DNA of 6,529 nt from Chryseobacterium gleum (GTDB lineage: Bacteria > Bacteroidota > Bacteroidia > Flavobacteriales_D > Sanyastnellaceae), in assembly GCA_945897395.1 (NCBI GenBank), contig CAMDFE010000090.1:1-6529 (forward strand), in the 5' to 3' direction. The position numbers and the translations under genes were made by a program. Positions 1 to 6,529 of this stretch are shown here, piece by piece (position 1 is the first letter of the stretch; every line of letters starts with the position of its first letter). The notes under the pieces are model-generated. The model saw only the letters and a list, made by a program, of their open reading frames with translations, had not been told where the DNA came from and searched no databases.

Positions 1-881
1 AAATTCCGGCAGGGGAAGAAAGTAAATCGCTCGAGATTGTTGGACAACTATACGAAGAGTTGCTTCATCACAATGCCGATAGACAATCGATTCTGCTTAA
101 TGTGGGAGGCGGAGTAATCTCAGATATAGGCGGATTCGTAGCTTCAACATACAAAAGAGGAATAGACTTTATAAATATTCCAACGACTGTTATGGCGCAA
201 GTAGATGCTGCTATGGGCGGAAAGTGCGGAATAGATCTAATGGATGTGAAAAACGCGGTTGGACTTTTTAGTTGGCCGAAAAGTGTCCTTGTTTTTACTG
301 GATTCCTAAATACGCTTCCAGAAAAAGAATTGAAATCGGGGTTTGCAGAAATGCTCAAGCACGCGCTTATTGCCGATGCTGAATATTGGGAAGCCTTGTC
401 ACATGTAGATTCCAATGAAGCTTCGCACATTGCTGTCTTCGTCAAACGCTCCAATGAAATAAAATCTGAAATTACAAAGAAGGACCCGCATGAACGCTCG
501 GTTCGGAAGAAGTTGAATTACGGACACACCGTTGGACATGCGATTGAATCGCTTTTTCTTGCGAAATCTGAACCCATAACGCATGGTAACGCCGTGGGTT
601 GGGGGATTATTTTAGAAAATCGTATCGCAAATAAATTGGGCGTATTAAATGACGAAATCACCGAGATTATAGAAAAAAAATTATTGCACCTATTCGGCCA
701 AGTGCCACAATTTTCAGAGCAAGAAGTTCAGCTGATATTAGAATTCATCTTAAATGACAAAAAGAATACAACCCAAGGAATTAACATTAGTTTAATTTCC
801 GAAATAGGAAAATGCTCCTTCGACAACCCTGTATCCCTTGATATAATTAGACAAGTAATCGAATCTGTTACTAAGTCTTAA
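1..881 (+). CDS. aroB: 3-dehydroquinate synthase, 5'-truncated by the window edge
   Basis: Cytoplasmic enzyme that converts DAHP to 3-dehydroquinate, the second step of the shikimate pathway; the family uses NAD and a divalent metal. The reading frame is open from base 3 (IPAGEESKSLE...), so a TTG at base 60 is internal and the true start lies upstream. About 292 residues are visible, against roughly 350 in full-length AroB, so some 60 are missing. Visible motifs, numbered from base 3: the NAD-binding GGGVISD (near 25-31), PTT...QVDAAMGGK (near 60-74), the metal ligand Glu in GFAEMLKH (near 116), and two metal-ligand His in GHTVGHAIE (near 175) and THGNAV (near 194). Oddities: the usual HGEAV reads HGNAV and the usual GGKTG reads GGKCG. 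A related sugar-phosphate cyclase is possible, but the overall pattern fits AroB best. A 221-bp gap separates it from the next gene, so it is probably a separate unit. Confidence 0.93.
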   Translation, partial: IPAGEESKSLEIVGQLYEELLHHNADRQSILLNVGGGVISDIGGFVASTYKRGIDFINIPTTVMAQVDAAMGGKCGIDLMDVKNAVGLFSWPKSVLVFTGFLNTLPEKELKSGFAEMLKHALIADAEYWEALSHVDSNEASHIAVFVKRSNEIKSEITKKDPHERSVRKKLNYGHTVGHAIESLFLAKSEPITHGNAVGWGIILENRIANKLGVLNDEITEIIEKKLLHLFGQVPQFSEQEVQLILEFILNDKKNTTQGINISLISEIGKCSFDNPVSLDIIRQVIESVTKS

Positions 882-951
882 TATTCAGTTTTCGATTTGG
901 ATATACTTAGTTAATTAAAGTGGTTGTTTTTATACCTCTGAATTAATAGAA

Positions 952-986
952 ACTTTAAAGCCCCTTATTCTTCGGACTTTTTAAGT
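952..986 (+). terminator. Weak imperfect hairpin downstream of aroB
   Basis: Bases ACTT(952-955), AAAG(957-960) and CC(962-963) can pair with GG(974-975), CTTT(977-980) and AAGT(983-986), with small mismatches and an 11-nt loop. The 3' arm is T-rich, but no clean T-tract follows. It lies about 70 bp after the aroB stop and could end aroB transcription. It is AT-rich and interrupted, so it may be chance pairing. Confidence 0.22.
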
Positions 987-1056
987 ACTCGTTATTTGTG
1001 TTCCAAACAAAAGGGTTTGGTAAGCATTCGTCAACATCGACATTTCTTCTTTCCAC

Positions 1057-1072
1057 CCGAACAATCGTTCGG
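1057..1072 (+). other. 6-bp perfect inverted repeat upstream of the phosphoesterase gene
   Basis: CCGAAC (1057-1062) and GTTCGG (1067-1072) are perfect inverted repeats around the 4-nt loop AATC. They are followed by the palindrome GGTCGACC (1071-1078), which shares the last two bases. The repeat sits about 30 bp before the chosen ATG at 1103. It could be a leader hairpin or an operator half-site pair. No T-run follows, which argues against a terminator. I found no TAnnTTTG element in 882-1102, so the promoter of the next gene is not identified. Confidence 0.3.
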
Positions 1073-1102
1073 TCGACCTTTCAACCTCAAAAAATTAAAG
1101 CT

Positions 1103-1954
1103 ATGAAATATGAAAACCGCCGCGAGGTAGAACTGCTTGTATTGTCCGATATTCACCTAGGTACATATGGATGTCATGCAGTCGAATTGGTCCGTTACTT
1201 AAAATCAGTTCGACCTAAGACACTTGTCTTAAATGGCGATATAATTGACATGTGGCAATTCTCGAAGAACTACTTCCCAGCTTCTCACATGGCTGTTCTA
1301 AAGGAAATTCTGCGCATGCTCTCGCACGGTGCTGTTGTTTATTACATCACAGGAAACCACGACGAAATGCTTAGGAAATTCGCTGGGTTGAACTTTGGAA
1401 ATTTAACCATTGACAATAAACTAGTCCTTCACCTCGACGGTAAAAAAACATGGATTTTCCACGGCGATGTTTTCGATGTAAGTATGAAATATTCCAAGTG
1501 GGCTGCGAAGTTGGGAGGTAAAGGATATGACATTCTCATTCTTGTGAATCGCTGGGTAAATAAAATTAGCGAGCAAATGGGGCGTGGAAAAATATCACTT
1601 TCAAAAAAGATAAAAGAGAGTGTTAAAGCCGCAGTAAAACACATTGCAGATTTTGAAGATATCGCCATTAATCTTGCTATGGATAAAGATTTTGATTATG
1701 TCATTTGTGGGCATATTCATCAACCTACTATCCGACAAGTCAATAGAAACAATAAATCAATTATCTATTTGAACAGTGGTGACTGGATTGAGAATCTCAC
1801 TTCTCTTGAATACCACAACAAAGAGTGGTCGCTTATTCATTTTGATCACAATAAAATAAAATTGTCGCTAGAAGAAGAACAGCTCGACTTTGAAGTTGGG
1901 GCTTCCTACAAAGAATTATTTACTGCTTTCAGTCTAGAACTTCAACAGTCATGA
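1103..1954 (+). CDS. LpxH-like calcineurin-type metallophosphoesterase
   Basis: Predicted cytoplasmic or membrane-associated metal-dependent phosphohydrolase of the UDP-2,3-diacylglucosamine diphosphatase group (COG2908-like), 283 aa. The metallophosphoesterase motifs occur in order: SDIHLG (Asp16, His18), NGDIID (Asp46), GNHD (Asn85, His86), FHGD (His120) and CGHIH (His204, His206). Between FHGD and GHIH lies an insert of about 80 residues, partly basic and probably helical, comparable in position to the lid of LpxH. LpxH of E. coli is shorter, about 240 aa, and the HGDVFD signature here resembles a widespread paralogous branch whose substrate is unproven, so I do not assign lpxH. The start is ATG 1103, where similarity to the family begins; the frame is open back to a GTG at 998, but those 35 residues look non-coding. 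No Shine-Dalgarno is seen, only A-rich sequence. The stop overlaps the start of the glycosyltransferase gene (ATGA), so the two are probably coupled. Confidence 0.9.
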   Translation: MKYENRREVELLVLSDIHLGTYGCHAVELVRYLKSVRPKTLVLNGDIIDMWQFSKNYFPASHMAVLKEILRMLSHGAVVYYITGNHDEMLRKFAGLNFGNLTIDNKLVLHLDGKKTWIFHGDVFDVSMKYSKWAAKLGGKGYDILILVNRWVNKISEQMGRGKISLSKKIKESVKAAVKHIADFEDIAINLAMDKDFDYVICGHIHQPTIRQVNRNNKSIIYLNSGDWIENLTSLEYHNKEWSLIHFDHNKIKLSLEEEQLDFEVGASYKELFTAFSLELQQS

Positions 1955-3006
1955 AAATACTATACGGAATACAGGGAACTGGGAATGGTCATATGTCTAG
2001 AGCTATAGAGCTATTGCCGGAATTTCAGAAACACGGAACGGTAGATGTTTTAATCAGCGGTGAAAAAAATCTATTGCCTCTGCCCTTCGATGTTAAATAT
2101 CGATTCAAAGGTCTAACCATTGGAATGAATGAAAGAGGGAAGCTAAGCTTTTCTCGCACTTTTGCCCAGAATCATCTGCGTCCTTTTATTCATGAAATCA
2201 GACAACTCAATATTGAAAAATATGATGTTGTCATCAGCGACTTCGAGCCCATCACCGCGTGGTCTGCGCTCATGAAAAACAAAGAGTGTGTCGGAATTGG
2301 AAATCATTTTTCCATGATGCACCCGAATGTTCCTATGCCTCCTGAAGACCGGAAATTCGCTCGGTTTATTACTGAGAATATGGTGCCCGTGACCGACAGC
2401 ATCGGAATACACTACGAAGCTTACAATTCTCAAATTGAAACGCCAATCATCTCGAGAGAAATAAAAAATATGAAAACAGATGAACAAGGATTCATTCTTG
2501 TTTACCTGCCTGCACATGACCCGAACTACATAGCCTTAGTTGCTAATTCACTGCGCAACCAACAATATGAATGGCGCATTTTCACACCTTTCGTAAAACA
2601 AAAAGTGCAATTTTCTAAACGCGTGGTCTTTCATCCGCTTTCGCGAGAAGAATTTCAAAAGAGCTTGGCCACATGCTCTGCCATTATTAGTGCCGCGGGG
2701 TTTGGATTAACGAGCGAGGCGCTTTACCTCGGAAAGAAGATTTGCGCCATCCCTATCACGAAACATTTCGAGCAGGAATGCAACGCAGCGGCACTAAAGA
2801 ATCTGGGAGTATATATCCTTCCAGCGTTTAACCTGAAGCATTCTGCAGACATAGATTTTTGGCTTGCTCGGGTTATGCCTGTTAAGATGGATTACCAAGA
2901 CAACTCCAGAGAGATTGTAGACAAAGCCCTTTGTTTGGCTCAAAAACTAGAATTCACCGCCGAGAAAGACCCTGTAAAAAAGAAATTCCTGTCGTTGATT
3001 GTGTAG
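1951..3006 (+). CDS. GT-B glycosyltransferase, MurG/GT28-like
   Basis: Predicted nucleotide-sugar-dependent glycosyltransferase, 351 aa, apparently full length. The N-terminal domain opens with a glycine-rich loop, GTGNGHMSRA (residues 9-18), typical of GT-B enzymes of the MurG/UGT type; the segment VVISDFEP (93-100) ends a Rossmann strand. The C-terminal donor-binding domain carries SAAGFGLTSEAL (247-258) followed by PITKHFEQECNA (268-279), the usual nucleotide-sugar site with Glu256 and the Gln275/Asn278 region. There is no signal peptide or clear membrane helix, so it probably acts at the cytoplasmic face of the inner membrane. Its ATG lies inside the ATGA overlap with the phosphoesterase stop, which suggests coupled translation and a shared pathway, perhaps envelope glycolipid or polysaccharide synthesis. 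Donor and acceptor cannot be told from sequence. It is not MurG itself: the length is similar, but the motifs are those of a separate, poorly studied family common in Bacteroidota. Confidence 0.88.
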   Translation: MKILYGIQGTGNGHMSRAIELLPEFQKHGTVDVLISGEKNLLPLPFDVKYRFKGLTIGMNERGKLSFSRTFAQNHLRPFIHEIRQLNIEKYDVVISDFEPITAWSALMKNKECVGIGNHFSMMHPNVPMPPEDRKFARFITENMVPVTDSIGIHYEAYNSQIETPIISREIKNMKTDEQGFILVYLPAHDPNYIALVANSLRNQQYEWRIFTPFVKQKVQFSKRVVFHPLSREEFQKSLATCSAIISAAGFGLTSEALYLGKKICAIPITKHFEQECNAAALKNLGVYILPAFNLKHSADIDFWLARVMPVKMDYQDNSREIVDKALCLAQKLEFTAEKDPVKKKFLSLIV

Positions 3007-3029
3007 ATTTGCATCTTCATTCAACACAC

Positions 3030-5645
3030 ATGGAAATTCCAAGCAAATACTCTCCAAACGAGACGGAAGACCGCATTTACGCAATGTGGCTAGAGAAGAA
3101 GGTTTTTAAATCTACTCCTAACGACAAGCCCGCGTACACGATTGTTATTCCTCCTCCGAACGTCACTGGAGTCTTGCACATGGGTCACATGTTGAATAAC
3201 ACCATTCAAGATTTGCTCATTCGTCGTGCTCGTATGCGCGGCTTCAACGCTTGCTGGGTACCGGGTACAGACCATGCCTCCATTGCTACTGAGGCGAAAG
3301 TGGTTCAGAAACTTCGCAAAGAAGGAATCAAGAAATCTGATCTTTCTCGCGATGCATTCATGGAGCACGCATGGGAGTGGACCCACAAGCACGGTGGAAT
3401 TATTTTAGATCAATTGAAGAAGTTGGGAGCCAGCTGCGATTGGGATCGCACGCGTTTCACCATGGATCCGAAATATTACGAAAGCGTAATCGATTGCTTC
3501 ATTGACCTTCACAAAAAAGGAAAAATCTATCGCGGCGAACGCATGATCAACTGGGATCCTGCTGCACTTACTGCCTTATCAGACGAAGAAGTAATACACA
3601 AGGAAATACAATCGAAATTGTATTTCTTGAAATATCAGATTGAAGGAACAAATGAATTTCTAACCGTAGCAACTACGCGTCCGGAAACCATTCTTGGAGA
3701 CACCGCTGTTTGCGTGAATCCGAAAGACGAGCGCTACACACACCTTCACGGAAAGCGCGTAATTGTTCCTCTGGTGAACCGTTCTGTTCCTGTGATTGCC
3801 GATGAATATGTTGAAATCGAATTCGGAACGGGTTGCTTGAAAGTAACTCCGGCTCACGATCAAAACGACTTTATGTTGGGTGAAAAATACCAACTGGAAG
3901 TGATTAACATGATGAATGCGGATGGAACTATTTCCGAAGCAGGAGGCATGTATGTTGGCCAAGAACGCTTTGCTGTTCGTGATCAAATTGCAAAAGATTT
4001 AGACGCTGCCGGATTGTTAGCCAAGACCGAAGAGCACTTGAATAAAGTTGGATATTCAGAACGCACCGATGTGGTTATTGAACCGCGTTTGTCTTTGCAA
4101 TGGTTCGTTGACAAGAAAGATCTGAGCAAGCCTGCTTTGGAAAACGTAATGAACGACACCATTCGCTTCTTCCCTCCGAAATTCAAGAACTCTTATCGCA
4201 ACTGGATGGAGAACATCAAAGACTGGTGTATCTCTCGTCAATTGTGGTGGGGACATCGCATTCCGGCGTTCTACGCACCTGATGGAAGTTTTGAAGTGGC
4301 GAAAAACATGGAAGATGCCATTGAGCAATACCAAGTGAAAGGTGCTTCATGGACCGCTAGTGATTTGAAGCAAGATGAAGATGTATTGGACACTTGGTTC
4401 AGCTCTTGGTTGTGGCCAATTAGTGTGTTCGACGGATTCTATTCGAAAGAAGAATTAGACTACTACTACCCTACTGCCGATTTAGTAACCGCTCCAGAAA
4501 TTATGTTCTTCTGGGTGGCTAGAATGATAGTGGCAGGATATGAATACGTTGGAAACTTCCCATTCAAAAATGTATACTACACCGGTATCGTTCGCGATAA
4601 GCAAGGAAGAAAGATGAGCAAGTCGTTGGGTAACTCACCCGATCCGATTGAACTCATGCAACAGTTCGGAGCAGACGGTGTTCGCGTGGGAATGTTGCTC
4701 TCTTCTCCTGCAGGAAACGACCTTCCATTCGACGAGTCGTTGTGTGAGCAAGGAAGAAATTTCGCCAACAAAATTTGGAACGCCTTCCGTTTGGTGAAGA
4801 GTTGGGAAGAGAAGATTGATGCCTCTTTGGAACAACCTGAATCTTCGGCCATTGCTGTGAAGTGGATGAACAATCGCTTCGAGCTAGTGCTTGCCGATAT
4901 GGAAGACGGATACGATAAGTTCCGTATTAGCGAAGTGTTGATGCAGACGTACAAATTAATTTGGGACGACTTCTGCGCTTGGTATTTGGAAATGGCGAAG
5001 CCATCTTACGGAAAAGGAATCGATTCAAAAACCTACAACGACACGCTTGAGATATTCAAAAATTTATTGAAAGTGTTACATCCGTTTATGCCTTTCCTAA
5101 CGGAAGAAATGTGGCAGCACATGGACTCTTGGAAGAGCGAATCGGAAATGATTTGTATTGCGAATTGGCCTGCAGCAAAGAGCTTCGACACGAACATTCA
5201 AAAAGAATTTGAAGAGTTCGAGCAGTTGGTGACTGAAGTTCGTAACGTTCGCAAAAAACAAAACCTACCGAACAAAGAAGCCTTGGTTGTTTCCTTCATG
5301 AAAACAGAAAACAGAAATGCAGCGTTCGATGCAGCGTTCACACATTTGTGCAACATCACTGAATTGAATGAAGTGTCTGAAAAGATGAATCCTTCATTCA
5401 GCTTTATGGTAAACGGAGTTGAATATTTCATTCCGTACACAGCATCTGTAGACGTTGAAGCAGAGCAAGCGAAGATGAAAGAAGAGTTGACTTACCTCGA
5501 AGGATTCTTGAAGTCTGTTGAGGCGAAATTGACGAACGAACGATTCGTAAACAACGCACCGGCTGCTGTTTTGGACGGTGAGAGAAAAAAGCAATCAGAC
5601 GCGTTGAGCAAGATCGCCGCGATTAAAGAACAGCTCGGTCAATAG
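3030..5645 (+). CDS. valS: Valyl-tRNA synthetase
   Basis: Class I aminoacyl-tRNA synthetase that charges tRNA-Val in the cytoplasm and hydrolyses mischarged Thr-tRNA-Val; 871 aa, normal for the family. Motifs in order: PPPNVTGVLHMGH with the HIGH signature at 50-53; TDHASIATE (80-88); the CP1 editing domain at roughly 190-350 with TTRPETILGDTAV (215-227) and VTPAHDQND (272-280, conserved Asp277); WCISRQLWWGH (399-409); DVLDTWFSSWLWP (451-463); KMSKS at 528-532; an alpha-helical anticodon-binding domain at roughly 610-760; and a C-terminal coiled-coil arm at about 810-871 ending in KIAAIKEQLGQ. The start is ATG 3030: the frame is open back to 2931, but the extra 33 residues overlap the glycosyltransferase and lack family character. 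No Shine-Dalgarno is seen. It follows the glycosyltransferase by 23 bp and may be co-transcribed with it. No key residue is missing. Confidence 0.98.
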   Translation: MEIPSKYSPNETEDRIYAMWLEKKVFKSTPNDKPAYTIVIPPPNVTGVLHMGHMLNNTIQDLLIRRARMRGFNACWVPGTDHASIATEAKVVQKLRKEGIKKSDLSRDAFMEHAWEWTHKHGGIILDQLKKLGASCDWDRTRFTMDPKYYESVIDCFIDLHKKGKIYRGERMINWDPAALTALSDEEVIHKEIQSKLYFLKYQIEGTNEFLTVATTRPETILGDTAVCVNPKDERYTHLHGKRVIVPLVNRSVPVIADEYVEIEFGTGCLKVTPAHDQNDFMLGEKYQLEVINMMNADGTISEAGGMYVGQERFAVRDQIAKDLDAAGLLAKTEEHLNKVGYSERTDVVIEPRLSLQWFVDKKDLSKPALENVMNDTIRFFPPKFKNSYRNWMENIKDWCISRQLWWGHRIPAFYAPDGSFEVAKNMEDAIEQYQVKGASWTASDLKQDEDVLDTWFSSWLWPISVFDGFYSKEELDYYYPTADLVTAPEIMFFWVARMIVAGYEYVGNFPFKNVYYTGIVRDKQGRKMSKSLGNSPDPIELMQQFGADGVRVGMLLSSPAGNDLPFDESLCEQGRNFANKIWNAFRLVKSWEEKIDASLEQPESSAIAVKWMNNRFELVLADMEDGYDKFRISEVLMQTYKLIWDDFCAWYLEMAKPSYGKGIDSKTYNDTLEIFKNLLKVLHPFMPFLTEEMWQHMDSWKSESEMICIANWPAAKSFDTNIQKEFEEFEQLVTEVRNVRKKQNLPNKEALVVSFMKTENRNAAFDAAFTHLCNITELNEVSEKMNPSFSFMVNGVEYFIPYTASVDVEAEQAKMKEELTYLEGFLKSVEAKLTNERFVNNAPAAVLDGERKKQSDALSKIAAIKEQLGQ
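5319..5339 (+). repeat. Short 12-bp-period direct repeat inside valS
   Basis: GCAGCGTTC occurs at 5319-5327 and again at 5331-5339, encoding AAF-D-AAF in the C-terminal part of ValS, between the anticodon-binding domain and the coiled-coil arm. Just before it, AAAACAG is repeated in tandem. The frame is kept. It is most likely a local slippage duplication in a variable linker. Confidence 0.5.
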
Positions 5646-5648
5646 AAA

Positions 5649-6395
5649 TTATTTTTTTTGTATTGAAATGAAATCGCGAACGATTTTCTTTTCAGCGAAA
5701 GCTCGGTTCCAACTGTCGTGTTTGACATCTGGAAAAGAAATGAGGTGAACATTCGTGTTCACCTTTTTTGTTGCCTTCACCATTCGAACTGAATTCTCAA
5801 AAGGCACTACGTTATCGGCTTCGCCATGAAAAGCCCACACTGCGGTTTGCGTATTGTTCTTCGTTTGTGCAATATCTCCACCCCCGCAAACCGGCATTGC
5901 TGAAGCAAAACGATACTGCTGACGAGCAATGTATTCCCACGTTCCGTAACCACCCATGCTCAAACCTACAATGTACATGCGCGTCGTATCTATCGTTGTG
6001 GAATTTGCTACTAATGAATCAATGCCGCGCATAAGTACCTCCATAGGCCATGTCGGATTTTTTTTCATGGTATGAACAACAGCCTTCCAATCGACATCGG
6101 TCCAGCGCTGGTCGATCGGACATTGCGGTGCCCACAAAACATAGTGCTCCAATCCTGCAGACTTTAGCGTTTGCATGAGCACAGGTAAACCCACTTTCGT
6201 TTGCGCGACATTGTCGCTTCCCCGCTCTCCAGCGCCATGTAAAAACAAGATAAACGGCAATCGCGCTTCGTATTCTCCATTCACCACATACTCTTTCAAT
6301 GGTAATTTCTTTCCATTTGAAACAAGGAATTTATCTTGCTGCGCTTGGGTTTCAGCAAGAATAAGCAAGCATAAAACAAGAAAAAGGCCCCTCAT
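5649..6395 (-). CDS. Secreted alpha/beta-hydrolase, predicted peptidase/esterase
   Basis: Predicted exported serine hydrolase of the dienelactone-hydrolase/prolyl-oligopeptidase-like group (COG4099-like 'predicted peptidase'), 248 aa. Residues 1-18 form a short Sec signal peptide: Arg2, a hydrophobic core (LFLVLCLLILA), then a likely cleavage after TQA before QQDKF. Cys9 lies inside the hydrophobic core and is not in a lipobox, so periplasmic or secreted is likelier than lipoprotein. The mature domain shows FLHGAGERGSDN (51-62, oxyanion-hole region), the nucleophile elbow GLSMGGYGTWE (144-154, Ser146), HGEAD (190-194, Asp194) and KHDSW (225-229, His226), a complete catalytic triad. The substrate is unknown; relatives include carboxylesterases, phospholipase-like and feruloyl-esterase-like enzymes. 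It converges on valS with 3 bp between the stops. A TAnnTTTG promoter element lies about 30 bp upstream of its ATG, so it is probably a single-gene unit here. Confidence 0.9.
   Translation of the reverse strand: MRGLFLVLCLLILAETQAQQDKFLVSNGKKLPLKEYVVNGEYEARLPFILFLHGAGERGSDNVAQTKVGLPVLMQTLKSAGLEHYVLWAPQCPIDQRWTDVDWKAVVHTMKKNPTWPMEVLMRGIDSLVANSTTIDTTRMYIVGLSMGGYGTWEYIARQQYRFASAMPVCGGGDIAQTKNNTQTAVWAFHGEADNVVPFENSVRMVKATKKVNTNVHLISFPDVKHDSWNRAFAEKKIVRDFISIQKK
5671..5686. terminator. Possible terminator hairpin at the valS/hydrolase convergence
   Basis: AAATCG (5671-5676) and CGATTT (5681-5686) form a perfect 6-bp inverted repeat with a CGAA loop on the plus strand, TTCG on the minus strand. On the plus strand it lies 25 bp after the valS stop and is followed by TCTTTTC. 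It also falls inside the last codons of the hydrolase (IVRDF region). The stem is AT-rich and may be a coding coincidence. A run of eight T at 5652-5659 lies between it and the valS stop. Confidence 0.3.
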
Positions 6396-6426
6396 AGAAA
6401 TGAAATTTTTGAATGGATATGACGCT

Positions 6427-6434
6427 CAAAGATA
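6427..6434 (-). promoter_or_regulatory. Candidate Bacteroidota -7 element for the hydrolase gene
   Basis: On the minus strand this reads TATCTTTG, an exact match to the TAnnTTTG -7 consensus of Bacteroidota primary-sigma promoters. It would give a leader of roughly 25-30 nt before the ATG at 6395. A TTG lies 14 nt further upstream on the minus strand, shorter than the usual spacing of about 17-23, so the -33 element is weak or absent. Confidence 0.45.
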
Positions 6435-6490
6435 GCACGCTCACAGACCAACAGGACTTCGCCTTTCGTTTGAAAAAGAAAACAACAGTT

Positions 6491-6529
6491 ATGAAAACGA
6501 CTCGCACCCTTTTCAAAACACTCGATGAA
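6491..6529 (+). CDS. 5' end of an unidentified gene, cut by the window edge
   Basis: An open frame runs to the right edge. The favoured ATG at 6491 gives 13 residues (MKTTRTLFKTLDE), too few to identify a family. The same frame is open back to ATGs at 6413 and 6419, just after an in-frame TGA at 6410-6412. I prefer 6491, because the earlier starts would leave only 17 bp between divergent genes and would place the candidate hydrolase promoter inside this gene. The TTCGTTTG at 6465-6472 is one base off TAnnTTTG and could be its promoter, with a very short leader. That the frame is really translated is not proven. Confidence 0.4.
   Translation, partial: MKTTRTLFKTLDE

Noticed and set aside
60..62. 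TTG at base 60 as the aroB start
   Set aside because: The frame is open to the left edge and the upstream residues IPAGEESKSLE match the conserved AroB segment, so the TTG is internal.
998..1102. 35-residue N-terminal extension of the phosphoesterase from a GTG at 998
   Set aside because: The extension is Ser/Thr-rich with no family character and no signal peptide. The conserved domain begins just after ATG 1103, which has the usual A-rich upstream sequence.
2931..3029. 33-residue N-terminal extension of ValS
   Set aside because: It would overlap the glycosyltransferase by 76 bp. ValS proteins normally begin near EIPSKYSP, matching ATG 3030.
4577..4954. Minus-strand open frame of 125 codons inside valS
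   Set aside because: It is antisense to the KMSKS region of valS, with no plausible start context and no family motifs; it is a shadow of the codon pattern.
5319..5339. Direct repeat in valS as a mobile-element scar or regulatory site
   Set aside because: Only two short copies, in frame, in a linker-like part of the protein; simple slippage explains it.
5768..6034. Plus-strand open frame of 88 codons opposite the hydrolase
   Set aside because: It lies wholly antisense to a gene with a complete catalytic triad, and its translation shows no recognisable domain.

Overview
The window looks like a chromosomal segment of a Bacteroidota bacterium (inference). The gene families fit that phylum. None of the start codons is preceded by a Shine-Dalgarno-like AGGAGG. 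A TAnnTTTG element, the -7 consensus known from Bacteroides and Flavobacterium promoters, sits upstream of the last complete gene. A genus cannot be named from this sequence alone.

Layout, left to right: (1) the 3' part of a 3-dehydroquinate synthase gene (aroB, shikimate pathway), cut by the left edge. (2) A 221-bp intergenic stretch with two possible hairpins and no gene. (3) A tightly packed rightward set: an LpxH-like metallophosphoesterase, a GT-B glycosyltransferase overlapping it by ATGA, and 23 bp later valyl-tRNA synthetase (valS). (4) A leftward gene for a secreted alpha/beta-hydrolase of the predicted-peptidase/esterase type, converging on valS with only 3 bp between the stop codons. 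(5) A short divergent intergenic region with a candidate promoter, then the first 13 codons of a probable rightward gene that leaves the window.

The phosphoesterase and glycosyltransferase are probably translationally coupled and may act together on a lipid- or nucleotide-linked sugar in the cell envelope; valS may share their transcript. aroB and the hydrolase are separate units. I see no mobile element, CRISPR array, tRNA, rRNA, toxin-antitoxin or defence cassette, and no convincing new system. The least characterised item is the phosphoesterase-glycosyltransferase pair.
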